Source: Streptomyces longhuiensis (GTDB lineage: Bacteria > Actinomycetota > Actinomycetes > Streptomycetales > Streptomycetaceae). From it: DNA of 64,000 nt. The position numbers were made by a program, and so were the translations under genes. Position 1 is the first letter of the stretch, and every line of letters starts with the position of its first letter. The DNA lies in assembly GCF_020616555.1 (NCBI RefSeq), contig NZ_CP085173.1, positions 7,890,001 through 7,954,000 of the forward strand, in the 5' to 3' direction. Shown here one piece after another: positions 1 through 8,550 of the stretch. The notes below the pieces were generated by a model that was not told the origin of the DNA, searched no databases, and was given only the letters and a program-made list of their open reading frames with translations.

Positions 1-378
1 GCTCTGGGACCGTACGAGTTGAGGCTGCGGATCACTGCGGCTGAGTACATCTGTGAGATCGAGGACAGAGATCCGCACGTCCCTGAGATTCCAGCATTTC
101 CCTCGGGTGCCCTCTTCGCTCCCGACCCCGAAGGGCGTGGAGGAGGGCTGGATGCCCTGCTGGACCTACTCGCCGAGCGTGGCCGAGGGCTCTCCATCGT
201 GAACGAACTCACCTGCGGAGCCTGGGGTTTCACGTGCACACGCACCACGAAGGTCGCGTGGGCGCGGTTCCCGGCAAACATGCCGCCGCTCCTCACAGAG
301 ATCGTCACGCGACCGGAAAACGGTGCTCGCGATGAGGCATCCGAATGCGCCGAGCGTGCCTACGATCTGGATCGTTGA
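1..378 (+). CDS. ATP-binding protein, anti-sigma/HATPase_c type, 3' part
   Basis: The frame is open from the first base of the window, so the gene begins upstream and only the last 125 codons are seen. The visible part has an acidic turn (EIEDRDPHVPEI) followed by a glycine-rich ERGRGLSIVNELT segment and a TKVAWARF ending. This order (D-x-P, G-RGL-x-IV, K-x-VWA) is typical of the C-terminal half of the small HATPase_c regulatory proteins that are very common in Streptomyces and resemble SpoIIAB/RsbW anti-sigma kinases. The N box lies outside the window, so kinase activity cannot be judged. Confidence 0.6.
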   Translation, partial: ALGPYELRLRITAAEYICEIEDRDPHVPEIPAFPSGALFAPDPEGRGGGLDALLDLLAERGRGLSIVNELTCGAWGFTCTRTTKVAWARFPANMPPLLTEIVTRPENGARDEASECAERAYDLDR

Positions 379-904
379 GACAGAAGAGTCGGAGAGGGAT
401 TGTGAGGGCTGATCCACACGGTGTGCGCCCGACCCGGGAGGCCGGTCCCCACTGAGGCCCGGGTCGAGCCGGCCGTCCCCGCGGGCGTGGAGGTAGGCGC
501 CCCGTCGCCCGGCTCCGAACTCGGGCCTCCCTGATGTTCGCAGCCTCTGCAGACGCGCCCTCTCCGAAGCACCCGCGGCTGTTCTCCGGAGGCCGCCGTC
601 CATCGGACTTTGAGGCGCTTTGCTCAGCGGTTTGACGGCATGGTCCGCAGGTGCGCTGCTGCAGCGGCGGACTCCACTGCCCGGCTCCAGGTTGATCGAC
701 ACGTCTAACTCCGAACCCATGCAGGTGAATTGGCGTGACAGCGAGCAGTGAGATCGCCGGTTATTCGCACCGTAAGAGTGAACGGGACGCGAATCTTCTG
801 GATCTTGTTTGTCTCGCCAGAATCCTGGGGCATGACGGTTGCAGTGGTGATGGTGACGAGTCGGCCACGCTGAGTGATGCGTAGCAGGTGGGAGCGGGGG
901 AGAC
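379..904. other. Intergenic, no gene seen
   Basis: This 526-base stretch separates the anti-sigma-like gene from the start of the pilus locus. Open frames on either strand read as shadows with proline/arginine-rich nonsense composition. It probably carries the promoter of the 905 gene, but I cannot place a convincing -35/-10 pair. Confidence 0.4.
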
Positions 905-1462
905 GTGAGAGCAAATAGTGCGCGCACGGGGGCGGTTGTGTCCATCGCTGTAGTCCTGGCATGCGGGTTGGGGGCGTGCACTCACAGTGCGCGCGGCCCG
1001 GAGAGCGGGAAAGGTTCCCAAGCTTCGGAGCCTCGAGTCTCGGTGTCCCCCTCTGCGACCGGCGAGGCGGATGGTGAGGCCGTGGCTGCCTACAAGGCTA
1101 TGTGGGAGGACGCCGCCGAAGCCTCCCGGACCTCGGATCCAAAACATCCGCGGCTCGACGATCACGCAGAGAAGAACGCTTTGTGGCTCCTTCAGTACGT
1201 GATGCAGCAGTCCCGCAAGGCTGGGGTGGCCAGTCAGGGCGCGCCCAGAGCTGCGCCTACGGTGGTGAAGTCGAGCAGGACCAAGGTCGAGCTACTGGAC
1301 TGCCTCGACGGATCCAAGTGGATGAAGGTGAAGCCAGGCGGACAGGCGGATGGCGTGCCGGGAGGCCACTACCGCACTGAAGCGACTGTTGTTCGCCACT
1401 CCTCCGGACAGTGGAAGGTCTCCAAGCTCTACTCGGCGGAGGCAGGCTCATGCATGACGTGA
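905..1462 (+). CDS. Secreted lipoprotein, first gene of the Tad-like locus
   Basis: The 185-residue protein starts at GTG 905 behind a GGGGGAG ribosome site. Residues 1-25 form a signal peptide ending in the lipobox LGAC, so the mature protein should be lipid-anchored to the outer face of the membrane. The rest is a small globular domain with a GHYRTEATVVRHSSGQWKV strand-turn-strand like those of DUF/NTF2-like stress lipoproteins. It overlaps the start of the next gene by 13 bases, so the two are probably co-translated. Homologues of this kind often sit at the head of actinobacterial Tad loci, but the role is unknown. Confidence 0.7.
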   Translation: MRANSARTGAVVSIAVVLACGLGACTHSARGPESGKGSQASEPRVSVSPSATGEADGEAVAAYKAMWEDAAEASRTSDPKHPRLDDHAEKNALWLLQYVMQQSRKAGVASQGAPRAAPTVVKSSRTKVELLDCLDGSKWMKVKPGGQADGVPGGHYRTEATVVRHSSGQWKVSKLYSAEAGSCMT

Positions 1463-2313
1463 GGCGGGGTCTCCCGGCGCCGCGCTGGGGCGTTGCAGTG
1501 ACGCTGTCCCTGTGTCTCTTCTGGCCACTAGCGACGCCGAGTTGGGCGGGTGACGGAGGTTCGACCTGGGACGTCGCAACGGGAGTGAAGTGCCGCCAGC
1601 CGGGGCGGTGTGGTGTCGGCGCGAGGAGCAGGGCACGTCCGGCGAATGAGGGGAGGCCGAAGGCGTCCTCGCCGCACAGGGCTTCGGCGGGAAATGGAGG
1701 TGATGGTCCGAAGGGGCCACCGACGATCGAGTCGGATGGCTGGGAGTACGACCTCGGTAATGGGATGGGGATCCTCCCTCGATTCGACGGTGACAAGGCG
1801 AAGCCGCGGGGACGTGATGTGGAGCCGAAGCCGGATCCCGCGGCGGTCGCGCAGCAAGTGGTGCGGGAGTTGGTGCTGCCCGATCCGGTGATCCAGACCA
1901 GCCCGGACGAGAAGCACGCGCAGTTGGTGCGGGTGCCGACCTGGATGTGGTTGGACGGGGCGATGTGGAAGCCGGTGGCGAAGACCGCGAAGGTGCCTGG
2001 GGTTTCGGTGACGGCTACGGCTACACCGCGTTCGGCGACATGGCGCATGGGCGATGGCGAAACCGAGGTGTGCGAAGGCTCTGGGACGCCGTACTCGTCA
2101 AAGTTCGTCGCGGATTCGAGCTCTCCAGACTGTGGGCACACATACGTGCGCTCCTCCGCCGGCCAGCCGGACGACGCCTACACCGTGTCGGTGACTGTCA
2201 CGTGGGACGTGGAATGGCGCGGCGGGGGCCAGCAGGGCCTCATTCCGGGGCTGCAGACCCAGGCGCAGATGCCCTTGCGGGTCGCTGAGGCACAGGCGCT
2301 GGTCACCGCCTGA
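1450..2313 (+). CDS. Secreted protein with PKD-like C-terminal domain
   Basis: The ATG at 1450 is chosen because it is followed at once by a signal peptide (MHDVRRG, hydrophobic core VAVTLSLCLFWPLA, cleavage near SWA). The longer frame starting at 1411 would bury that signal. The middle is low complexity. The C-terminal 130 residues carry LVRVPTWMWLDGAMWKPVA and the pattern TWRMGDGET...C...C.HTY...YTVSVTVTWDV, which resembles a PKD-type beta-sandwich with two cysteines. Such proteins accompany Tad loci in Streptomyces and are sometimes named ATP/GTP-binding without evidence; no nucleotide motif is visible. It is probably an external pilus-associated or wall-associated component. Confidence 0.7.
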   Translation: MHDVRRGLPAPRWGVAVTLSLCLFWPLATPSWAGDGGSTWDVATGVKCRQPGRCGVGARSRARPANEGRPKASSPHRASAGNGGDGPKGPPTIESDGWEYDLGNGMGILPRFDGDKAKPRGRDVEPKPDPAAVAQQVVRELVLPDPVIQTSPDEKHAQLVRVPTWMWLDGAMWKPVAKTAKVPGVSVTATATPRSATWRMGDGETEVCEGSGTPYSSKFVADSSSPDCGHTYVRSSAGQPDDAYTVSVTVTWDVEWRGGGQQGLIPGLQTQAQMPLRVAEAQALVTA

Positions 2314-2391
2314 TTGCCGAGAAGGGCGAAAGTACCGGGGCCGGAGGGCCCTGGGCCAGATCTTCTTGAACGAGAACGAGTTAGGTGAAGT

Positions 2392-3120
2392 GTGGGTACC
2401 TCTTTGTCTTCTTCCAGGTCGGCGGGTGCGAACGGTGCGTGGGCGCGGCTCAGGCCGCCCAGGCAGCCGGCCGAGGGCCCGCCTGCAGGTGGCGGGCCGG
2501 TGGGGGCGCCGCGGCGGTGGCGGCCGGGGCTGGTCGCGCTCGGCGTCGCCGGGGCCATCGCCTGCGCGGGCGGTGTCGCGTGGACGGTAGGTAATGCCGG
2601 AGAGCGGCAGCCGGTGCTGTCCGTGGTGCGTCCGGTGGCTGCGGGTGAGGTGATCGAGGCGCGTGACGTGGGTGTCGTACGACTTGGTGTCGATGATGCC
2701 ACGCAGTTGGTCCTCGCTGGCCATCGGGATGCGGTGATCGGTCGGCGGGCCGTGGTGCCTTTGGTGTCCGGGCAGTTGCTCGCGCCCGGGCAGCTGGGCG
2801 ACGCGGCCGGGTTCCCGCCGGATGGGCAGGCGCTCGTCGTCGTGGGTGTGGAGCCGGGGATGCTGCCCGCTGGACTGGCGCAGGGACAGCGGATCGCTGT
2901 GGTGCCCGGCGCCCTGCCGGGCGGACGTGGCACGGCTGACGCAGAGGCGAAGGTGCCGGATCCGGTGCTGGGTGTGGTGAACGCGGTGGGGCGGCCGGAG
3001 TCGGCGTCCGGCAAGGGCGCTGTGACGGTGCTCGTGGATGCCGGGGCGGTGCGCCGGGTGGCGCAGATGAGCGACCCGAGGGTCGCGGTGTTGAGCACGT
3101 CTGTGAAGGCGGTGTCCTGA
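2392..3120 (+). CDS. SAF-domain pilus assembly protein (CpaB/RcpC-like)
   Basis: The 242-residue protein has a proline-rich cytosolic N-terminus, one membrane span around residues 45-65 (LVALGVAGAIACAGGVAWTV) and a SAF-type domain beginning LSVVRPVAAGEVIEARDV. This domain order is that of CpaB/RcpC, the periplasmic or extracytoplasmic factor that stabilises Tad pilus or secretin assembly. Gram-positive Tad loci have no secretin, so here it may help subunit passage through the wall. GTG 2392 follows an AGGTGAAG ribosome site. Its stop overlaps the next start. Confidence 0.75.
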   Translation: MGTSLSSSRSAGANGAWARLRPPRQPAEGPPAGGGPVGAPRRWRPGLVALGVAGAIACAGGVAWTVGNAGERQPVLSVVRPVAAGEVIEARDVGVVRLGVDDATQLVLAGHRDAVIGRRAVVPLVSGQLLAPGQLGDAAGFPPDGQALVVVGVEPGMLPAGLAQGQRIAVVPGALPGGRGTADAEAKVPDPVLGVVNAVGRPESASGKGAVTVLVDAGAVRRVAQMSDPRVAVLSTSVKAVS

Positions 3121-3962
3121 TGCGGCAGATCGTGGCGCTCGGGTCACTCAAGGGAGCGGCGGGGGTGAGCACGCTTGCTCTGGCACTGGCCGCGGCGTGG
3201 CCGCCCAGCGGTGCGGTGCCGCCCTTGGTGGTGGAGGCGGATGCTTCCGGGGGCGACCTTGCAGTGAGGTTCGGACTGTCGGACATGGCGGGCCTGCTCG
3301 CGTTGGCGGCCGGCGCCCGGCGGCCTGGGGCGGAGCGGGACCTTGAGGCCTGTACGCAGGAGATTGCGGGAGGTCTGCGTGTGGTGGTGGCGCCGACCGG
3401 AGTGGATCAGGCCCTGCCGAGCGTCGCGGAGGTAGCGGCATGCCTGCCCGTGCTGCGCGGTGATGCCGGCAGCGAGGGGACGGTGCTGCTCGATCTCGGG
3501 CACCTTGGTGCTGCCCCGTCGCGGGAGCTGGCGCGGGCGGCGGACCGCTTGGTGCTGGTGGCCCGGGGCAGCGCGGACGCCCTGGCCCATGTGGCCGCTC
3601 GCCCCGAATGGCTGGAAGGAATCCCGACGGAGCTCGCCGTCGTCGGGAAGTGCCGCTACTCCGAGTCCGACATCGCCCAGGCGCTCGAGATGGAGCGGGA
3701 CAGGATCCACTTGCTGCCCTGGGATGTCCGGGCCGCGGAGGCGTTCGCCGGTACTGCGCGTGTGACCGAAGGGCGGTGGCGCCGGTCGCCGCTGGCCCGG
3801 GCGGCATTCGTCCTGGCGCGGCGGCTGGCAGGGGCCGATGCGGGCGTGGCGCGTGGCGGGTTGTGCGGCGAGTTGGCGCAGCTCGGCTCGCGCGCCCTGC
3901 CCAGCCAGCTGCTCGGCCGGTCCGGGGCATTGCGGTCGCTGGAGAAGGGTGGTGCGCAGTGA
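3120..3962 (+). CDS. CpaE/MinD-like P-loop protein with altered Walker A
   Basis: The start codon at 3120 overlaps the upstream stop. The protein begins MRQIVALGSLKGAAGVSTLALALA, clearly the MinD/ParA deviant Walker A region (KGGxGKTT), but the conserved lysine before the threonine is replaced by valine. A downstream switch-like segment LLDLGHL and PTGVDQALP fit the CpaE branch, which localises Tad pili at the cell pole or septum. The missing lysine argues against normal ATP hydrolysis; the family also contains degenerate members. Length 280 residues is usual for a CpaE ATPase-like domain without a receiver domain. Confidence 0.7.
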   Translation: MRQIVALGSLKGAAGVSTLALALAAAWPPSGAVPPLVVEADASGGDLAVRFGLSDMAGLLALAAGARRPGAERDLEACTQEIAGGLRVVVAPTGVDQALPSVAEVAACLPVLRGDAGSEGTVLLDLGHLGAAPSRELARAADRLVLVARGSADALAHVAARPEWLEGIPTELAVVGKCRYSESDIAQALEMERDRIHLLPWDVRAAEAFAGTARVTEGRWRRSPLARAAFVLARRLAGADAGVARGGLCGELAQLGSRALPSQLLGRSGALRSLEKGGAQ

Positions 3963-5275
3963 TGGACCATGTCGTGGCCGCGGAGAAGTTCCGGGAGAAC
4001 ATCGCCGCGAACCTGACCGGCTTCGCGCATTCGCGCAGTGAGGCTGGACTGCCGGTGCAGAGCGGTGGTGAACGTCGCACGCTGGCGAGGAAGCTGCTCG
4101 CCGATGAGATCGCCTCCCACAACCAGGGCCGACTGAGAGTGGGAAAGCCTGCCCTGAGTGATGTGGAAAGGGAGGGCATCGAACGCTCGGTGATGGAGTC
4201 CCTGTTCGGCCTCGGCTCGCTACAGGAGCTCTTGGACGACGGGCGAATCGAGAACATCCAGATCAACGGCGCGGACCAGGTCTTCGTCCGCTACGCCGAC
4301 GGAACCGAGGAGCAGCGTGCCCCCGTGGCCGCCTCCGACGGTGAACTCGTCGATCTCGTACGGCAGATCGCGGCGCGCTCGGGCCTGGAGGAACGGCGCT
4401 TCGACCGCGGATCACCGAGCCTGAACGTCTGCCTGCCGGACGGGTCCCGCTTGTTCGCGGTCATGGCACTTTCGCACCGTGTGGGGCTGACGATCCGCCG
4501 GCATCGCTTCAAGCGCGTGACCATGGACGACCTGGTCGACCGCCTCGGCGTGTGCGACCGGCGCCTGGCAGCGCTTCTGACCGCGCTGGTGCGGGCTCGG
4601 AAGAACATCATCATCGGCGGCGGCACCAACGTCGGAAAGACCACCCTAGCCCGCGCCCTGGCCTCGGTGATCCCACCGTACGAGCGGCTGGTGACGATCG
4701 AGGACACCTTCGAACTAGGGCTGCACGAGGACACGCTCGCGCACCCCAACGTGATGGCCCTGCAGGCCCGTGAAGCGAACCTGGAGGGCGAGGGCGCCGT
4801 CGACCAGGCGGAGCTGGTGCGCTGGGGGCTTCGGATGTCTCCGGACCGGGTGATCGTCGGGGAGATCCGCGGCCCGGAGGTCGTGCCGATGTGCAACGCC
4901 ATGAGCCAGGGCAACGACGGCTCCCTCTCCACCATCCACGCTTCCACCTCACGCGGGGTGTTCACGAAACTCGCCGCCTACGCCGCCCAGTCACCGGAGC
5001 GGCTTTCGCTGGAGGCGACGAATCTGCTGGTCGCCTCGGCCGTGCACTTCGTGGTGCATGTGGGCTGGGACGCGGACGGCAGGCGCGTCATCGACTCGAT
5101 CCGCGAGGTCGTGGACGCCGACGGCACGCAGATCGTCTCCAACGAGGTCTACAAGCCCGGCCCCGACGGGCGCGCCGCGCCAGGGGCGCCGGTGCGCACC
5201 GAAACCTTCGACGAGCTCGTCGACGCAGGCCTGGACGTGGACCTCCTGCGCGCCGAGCGGCGGAGGACTCCATGA
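3962..5275 (+). CDS. tadA: Tad pilus secretion ATPase (TadA/CpaF family)
   Basis: A 437-residue type II/IV secretion ATPase that powers Flp pilus subunit export. I chose ATG 3962, which overlaps the upstream stop, over a longer in-frame extension that would run inside the CpaE-like gene. Visible landmarks are IQINGADQVFVRYADG in the N-terminal domain, Walker A GGGTNVGKTT near residue 220, an Asp box VTIEDTFELGL, and the Walker B/His region RVIVGEIRGPEVV with STIHAST near residue 320. All catalytic residues appear intact. It is followed by tadB with a 4-base overlap. Confidence 0.9.
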   Translation: MDHVVAAEKFRENIAANLTGFAHSRSEAGLPVQSGGERRTLARKLLADEIASHNQGRLRVGKPALSDVEREGIERSVMESLFGLGSLQELLDDGRIENIQINGADQVFVRYADGTEEQRAPVAASDGELVDLVRQIAARSGLEERRFDRGSPSLNVCLPDGSRLFAVMALSHRVGLTIRRHRFKRVTMDDLVDRLGVCDRRLAALLTALVRARKNIIIGGGTNVGKTTLARALASVIPPYERLVTIEDTFELGLHEDTLAHPNVMALQAREANLEGEGAVDQAELVRWGLRMSPDRVIVGEIRGPEVVPMCNAMSQGNDGSLSTIHASTSRGVFTKLAAYAAQSPERLSLEATNLLVASAVHFVVHVGWDADGRRVIDSIREVVDADGTQIVSNEVYKPGPDGRAAPGAPVRTETFDELVDAGLDVDLLRAERRRTP

Positions 5276-6144
5276 CCCACCACGTGCTCATCGGACTGTT
5301 GCTGGGAGCAGGGCTCGCCCTGTCCCTCTGGCTGACCGTGTACGGCGCCCTGCCGAGCCCGCCCGGCCGCCGCACCGCACAACGGCGGTTGCGACTGCCC
5401 CTGCAGGCGAGCGGGCGGCAGTGGCTGGTCGCCGCTGTCACCGCCGCCCTGACAATGGCCCTCACAGGCTGGCCAGTTGCAGGGCTCCTCACCATGGTCG
5501 GCGTACTCACCCTGCCGCGACTGCTGGGACGAGACCGCCAAGCAGCGGCCCGCACGACCAGGCTGGAAGCCGTCGCCACCTGGGCAGAGATGCTGCGCGA
5601 CACCCTGTCCGCGGCGGCCGGACTGGAACAGGCGATCCTCGCCACAGCCCCCATCGCCCCGCCCGCCCTGCGCGAGCAGACGGCCCGCCTTGCGACCCGC
5701 ATCGACGACGGGCATCCGCTGGGTGAAGCGCTGCGCACCTTCGCCGACGAGGTCGACGACGCCACCTGCGACATGGTCACGGCCGCACTGGTCATGGCCG
5801 CCGAACGCCAAGCCCGCCAACTTTCCGGACTGCTGGGACAGTTGGCGGCCGCGACCCGGGAACAGGTGACCATGCGGCTCAAGACGGAGGCCGGGCGCGG
5901 GCGGGTGAGGACCTCGGTGCGCGTCATCACCTGCACCACTCTGGGCATGGCTGGGGGACTGGTCGTCCTCAACCGCCCCTACCTCACTCCGTACGCGAGC
6001 GCTGAGGGACAACTCGTCCTCGCCTTGGTGGGCGGCCTGTTCGCCCTCGCCTTCTGGTGGCTGATGAAGATCGCCACCCTGGAGGAGGAACCCCGGGTCC
6101 TGAAAACCGTACGTCCCGCGCCGGGGGAGGCGGGGGTCCGATGA
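5272..6144 (+). CDS. tadB: Tad inner-membrane platform protein TadB-like
   Basis: This 290-residue protein has two N-terminal membrane spans (residues about 3-27 and 45-75), a central cytosolic helical domain (EMLRDTLSAAAGLEQAILATA, DGHPLGEALRTFADEV) characteristic of the T2SSF fold, and two C-terminal spans. It is the platform that couples the TadA motor to the growing pilus. The ATG at 5272 overlaps the tadA stop by 4 bases, and its own stop overlaps tadC by 4 bases, showing translational coupling. Confidence 0.85.
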   Translation: MTHHVLIGLLLGAGLALSLWLTVYGALPSPPGRRTAQRRLRLPLQASGRQWLVAAVTAALTMALTGWPVAGLLTMVGVLTLPRLLGRDRQAAARTTRLEAVATWAEMLRDTLSAAAGLEQAILATAPIAPPALREQTARLATRIDDGHPLGEALRTFADEVDDATCDMVTAALVMAAERQARQLSGLLGQLAAATREQVTMRLKTEAGRGRVRTSVRVITCTTLGMAGGLVVLNRPYLTPYASAEGQLVLALVGGLFALAFWWLMKIATLEEEPRVLKTVRPAPGEAGVR

Positions 6145-7040
6145 CCGTGATTCTTCTCGGGCTGGGTCTCGGCGGATTCCTGGCACTTGCGGTGTACGGC
6201 ATCAACCCGCCCCGCGCCTCCCTCGCCGACACACTCGCGAGACTCGGCAACCCCCCGGCCGCACCACCATCGGCGGCCGTGGAAGACAAGGTAGAGGGCT
6301 GGGCGACGCGGCTCGGGTGGCGTGCCGTGCCGACACTGAAGGCCCTGGGCCTGCCCACGCGGAGCCTTCGCGACGACCTCACGGTCGCCGAGGTGCCGGT
6401 CGAGCGTTTCCTGGCAGAGAAGGCGGCCGCCTTCCTCGCCGGCCTTCTCGCGCCGAGCGTCGCGTCACTGCTGCTCTGGGCGCTGACCGGCAGCGGATTC
6501 GGTGTGCGACTGACGGTCCTCGGCTCACTGCTGACCGGCACGGTGCTGTTCTTCACCCCAGACCTGTCCGTACGCGCCGAGGCCCGCAAGCGCCGCAAGG
6601 AACTGCGCCACACCCTGTCCGTCTTCCTCAACCTCGTCGTCATCGCCCTGGCGGGCGGTGCCGGCATCCACCAGTCCCTCGCGGACGCCGGAGCCAATGC
6701 GCACGGATGGGGCGCGGCCCAATTGCGCCGCGCCCTGACCGCCGCGGAGGTCGGGCGAACCAACGTCTGGCACGAGCTGGGCGAACTGGGAGCCCGCACC
6801 GGCGTGCGGGAACTGACGGAACTCGCGGCGACGGTCTCACTCGCCGGCAGCGAAGGCGCCAAGATCCGCGTGTCGCTGGAGGCCAAGGCCGCCGCGATGC
6901 GCACCCGCAGCCTCGCCGAGGCCGACGGCGCCGCGCAGTCCGCCACCGAACGCATGTCGCTGCCCGTCGTCGTCCTCTTCGCGGGCTTCCTCGTCTTCAT
7001 CGGCTACCCGGCCCTGCAGAACGTTCTCGCCGGCCTGTAG
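6141..7040 (+). CDS. tadC: Tad inner-membrane platform protein TadC-like
   Basis: A 299-residue T2SSF-family protein: one N-terminal span (VILLGLGLGGFLALAVYGI), a pair near residues 95-140, a cytosolic helical stretch with RKRRKELRHTLSVFLNLVVIALAGGAGIHQS, and a C-terminal span ending in FIGYPALQNVLAGL. The motif EGAKIRVSLEAKAAAMR matches the second platform subunit of Tad systems. It follows tadB with a 4-base overlap; a longer in-frame start at 6057 lies inside tadB and is rejected. Confidence 0.85.
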   Translation: MTVILLGLGLGGFLALAVYGINPPRASLADTLARLGNPPAAPPSAAVEDKVEGWATRLGWRAVPTLKALGLPTRSLRDDLTVAEVPVERFLAEKAAAFLAGLLAPSVASLLLWALTGSGFGVRLTVLGSLLTGTVLFFTPDLSVRAEARKRRKELRHTLSVFLNLVVIALAGGAGIHQSLADAGANAHGWGAAQLRRALTAAEVGRTNVWHELGELGARTGVRELTELAATVSLAGSEGAKIRVSLEAKAAAMRTRSLAEADGAAQSATERMSLPVVVLFAGFLVFIGYPALQNVLAGL

Positions 7041-7073
7041 CCACACACACTCACTACGAAAACGGAGCTTGCC

Positions 7074-7265
7074 GTGAACCTTCGCTCGATCGAAGCCCGG
7101 ACCCGCACCTGGTGGCGACGCGCCAGAAGGGCGATGGCCCAGGATGCCGGGTACTCCACCGAGACCGTCATCGTCACCGCCCTCCTCGTCATCATGGGCC
7201 TCGCGGTCATCGGCATCATCGCCTCCAAGGTGACCGCCAAAGCGGGCGGGATCGACCTTGGCTAA
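7074..7265 (+). CDS. Flp-like major prepilin
   Basis: A 63-residue protein with a basic leader (RTRTWWRRARRAMAQDAG), a short polar step and a single hydrophobic helix (TVIVTALLVIMGLAVIGIIA). The AGYSTE sequence places a glutamate about five residues after a possible prepilin peptidase site, as in Flp-type class IVb pilins. It is the likely main pilus subunit made for the TadA/B/C machine upstream. GTG 7074 follows an ACGGAG ribosome site. No prepilin peptidase gene is visible in this locus, so processing would have to be done from elsewhere. Confidence 0.7.
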   Translation: MNLRSIEARTRTWWRRARRAMAQDAGYSTETVIVTALLVIMGLAVIGIIASKVTAKAGGIDLG

Positions 7266-7668
7266 AGGAAGCCAACGACGACGCATGAAGCGGCCGGCGG
7301 ACCGTGGGGCCGTGAGTGCCGAGCTGGTCCTCGTGGTCCCGCTGCTGATGACCCTGCTGCTACTCATCGTGCAGTTCGCCCTCGCGCTCCACGCCCAGCA
7401 CATTGCGCAGACGGCCGCCTCCCGCGCCTTGGCGGCCGCCCGAGCCCAGCACGCCACCGCCGCGGCCGGAGACGCGCGCGCCGCGGCCACGCTGCGACTC
7501 CTGGGCGGCCGGATCCTCACACATCCCACAGTGAAGGTCAGCCGCGGCGCCGAGAACGTGGTGACACATGTCGAGGGCGAGGTCGTTGCGGTGGTACCGG
7601 GACTGCATCTGCGGGTGGCAGGAAACGCTGCGGGACCGACCGAGAGATGGGCGGCACAGACAGGGTGA
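7258..7668 (+). CDS. TadE-like pseudopilin 1
   Basis: A 136-residue protein with the TadE signature: short basic leader, DRGAVSAELVLVVPLLMTLLLLIVQFAL helix with a conserved glutamate, then HAQHIAQTAASRALAAARA. TadE-like minor pilins join or prime the Flp pilus. The TTG at 7258 overlaps the prepilin gene by 8 bases. ATG 7285, with AAAGGAAG about 14 bases upstream, is an equally good start and gives a leader length closer to the family. Confidence 0.75.
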   Translation: MAKGSQRRRMKRPADRGAVSAELVLVVPLLMTLLLLIVQFALALHAQHIAQTAASRALAAARAQHATAAAGDARAAATLRLLGGRILTHPTVKVSRGAENVVTHVEGEVVAVVPGLHLRVAGNAAGPTERWAAQTG

Positions 7669-7672
7669 TCGG

Positions 7673-8095
7673 ATGCACGTGACCACTCACTTACACAGGC
7701 CACGGGATGCCGGGTCGGCGACGACCGAACTCGTCCTGGTGACACCGTTGTTGATCCTGCTGGCGCTGGTCGCCGTCGCCTTCGGCAAGCTCGTCGGCGC
7801 GCGCCTGGACGCCGACGAAGCCGCCCACCAGGCGGCCCGCGCCGCCTGCCTGGCACGCTCCACCGACGCGGCCCGGGCCAATGCCGGCCAGGCGGCCAAC
7901 CGCAGCCTGACCGGAGCCGGATCCTCATGCACCAGCCCCCGGATCGCCCCCGAACTGGGCGCCTTCGCCCCCGGGGGAGTGGTGCGCGTGACAGTGACGT
8001 GCCATGTCTCCCTCGACGTCCCAGGCATGCGCAGCGTGGATGTCACAGCCTCGGCCGCTTCCGTCGTCGACCTGTATCGGGGAGTAGAGCCATGA
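7673..8095 (+). CDS. TadE/TadF-like pseudopilin 2
   Basis: A 140-residue minor pilin: basic leader, then AGSATTELVLVTPLLILLALVAVAFGKLV with the conserved glutamate, and a helix ADEAAHQAARAACLA matching the post-membrane helix of the neighbouring pseudopilins. Two cysteines in the extracytoplasmic part may form a disulfide. ATG 7673 lies 4 bases after the previous stop and its end overlaps the next start by 4 bases. Confidence 0.75.
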   Translation: MHVTTHLHRPRDAGSATTELVLVTPLLILLALVAVAFGKLVGARLDADEAAHQAARAACLARSTDAARANAGQAANRSLTGAGSSCTSPRIAPELGAFAPGGVVRVTVTCHVSLDVPGMRSVDVTASAASVVDLYRGVEP

Positions 8096-8550
8096 GACGT
8101 AAATACCGACGACGCGCGGCGTGCGAAGACTCGGGACAGGTCACCGCAGTCGTCGTCGTGTCGGTGGCCGGACTATTCCTGTTCGCCGGACTCGTCATCG
8201 ACGGCGGCCTCGCCCTGGCCGGGAAGGTACGCGCCGCAGACACCGCGCAGGAGGCCGCGCGCGCCGCCTGCCAGGAAGTCGACCTCGACTACCTGCGCGC
8301 CACCCACCGCACCAGACTCAACACACCACAGGCGGCTGCCGTGGCACGCGGACGGGTGGCCGCCGTCGGCGACACCGCCCGCGTGCAGGTACGCGAGGAC
8401 CAGGTACGAGTCAACGTCACCCACATCCAGAAAACCCAGGTTCTCTCACTGGTCGGCCTGGACCGGCTCACAACCACCGCATCCGCCACCGCCCACATCG
8501 AACTCGGCACCACCACCCCCTGGGATCAGGGCACCCAAGGAGCGCCCTGA
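8092..8550 (+). CDS. TadG/TadE-like pseudopilin 3
   Basis: A 152-residue protein with a basic leader, EDSGQVTAVVVVSVAGLFLFAGLVIDGGLALAGKV helix and AADTAQEAARAACQEVDLDYLR. The VIDGG motif after the span is typical of TadG-like proteins that may anchor the pilus. It lacks a C-terminal VWA domain, so it is the short form seen in actinobacteria. Starts and stops overlap both neighbours, making it part of one translational unit. Confidence 0.75.
   Translation: MRRKYRRRAACEDSGQVTAVVVVSVAGLFLFAGLVIDGGLALAGKVRAADTAQEAARAACQEVDLDYLRATHRTRLNTPQAAAVARGRVAAVGDTARVQVREDQVRVNVTHIQKTQVLSLVGLDRLTTTASATAHIELGTTTPWDQGTQGAP

Noticed and set aside
166..981. Long minus-strand open frame opposite the first genes
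   Set aside because: Arginine/proline/serine-rich composition, no ribosome site, and it runs antisense to two supported genes.
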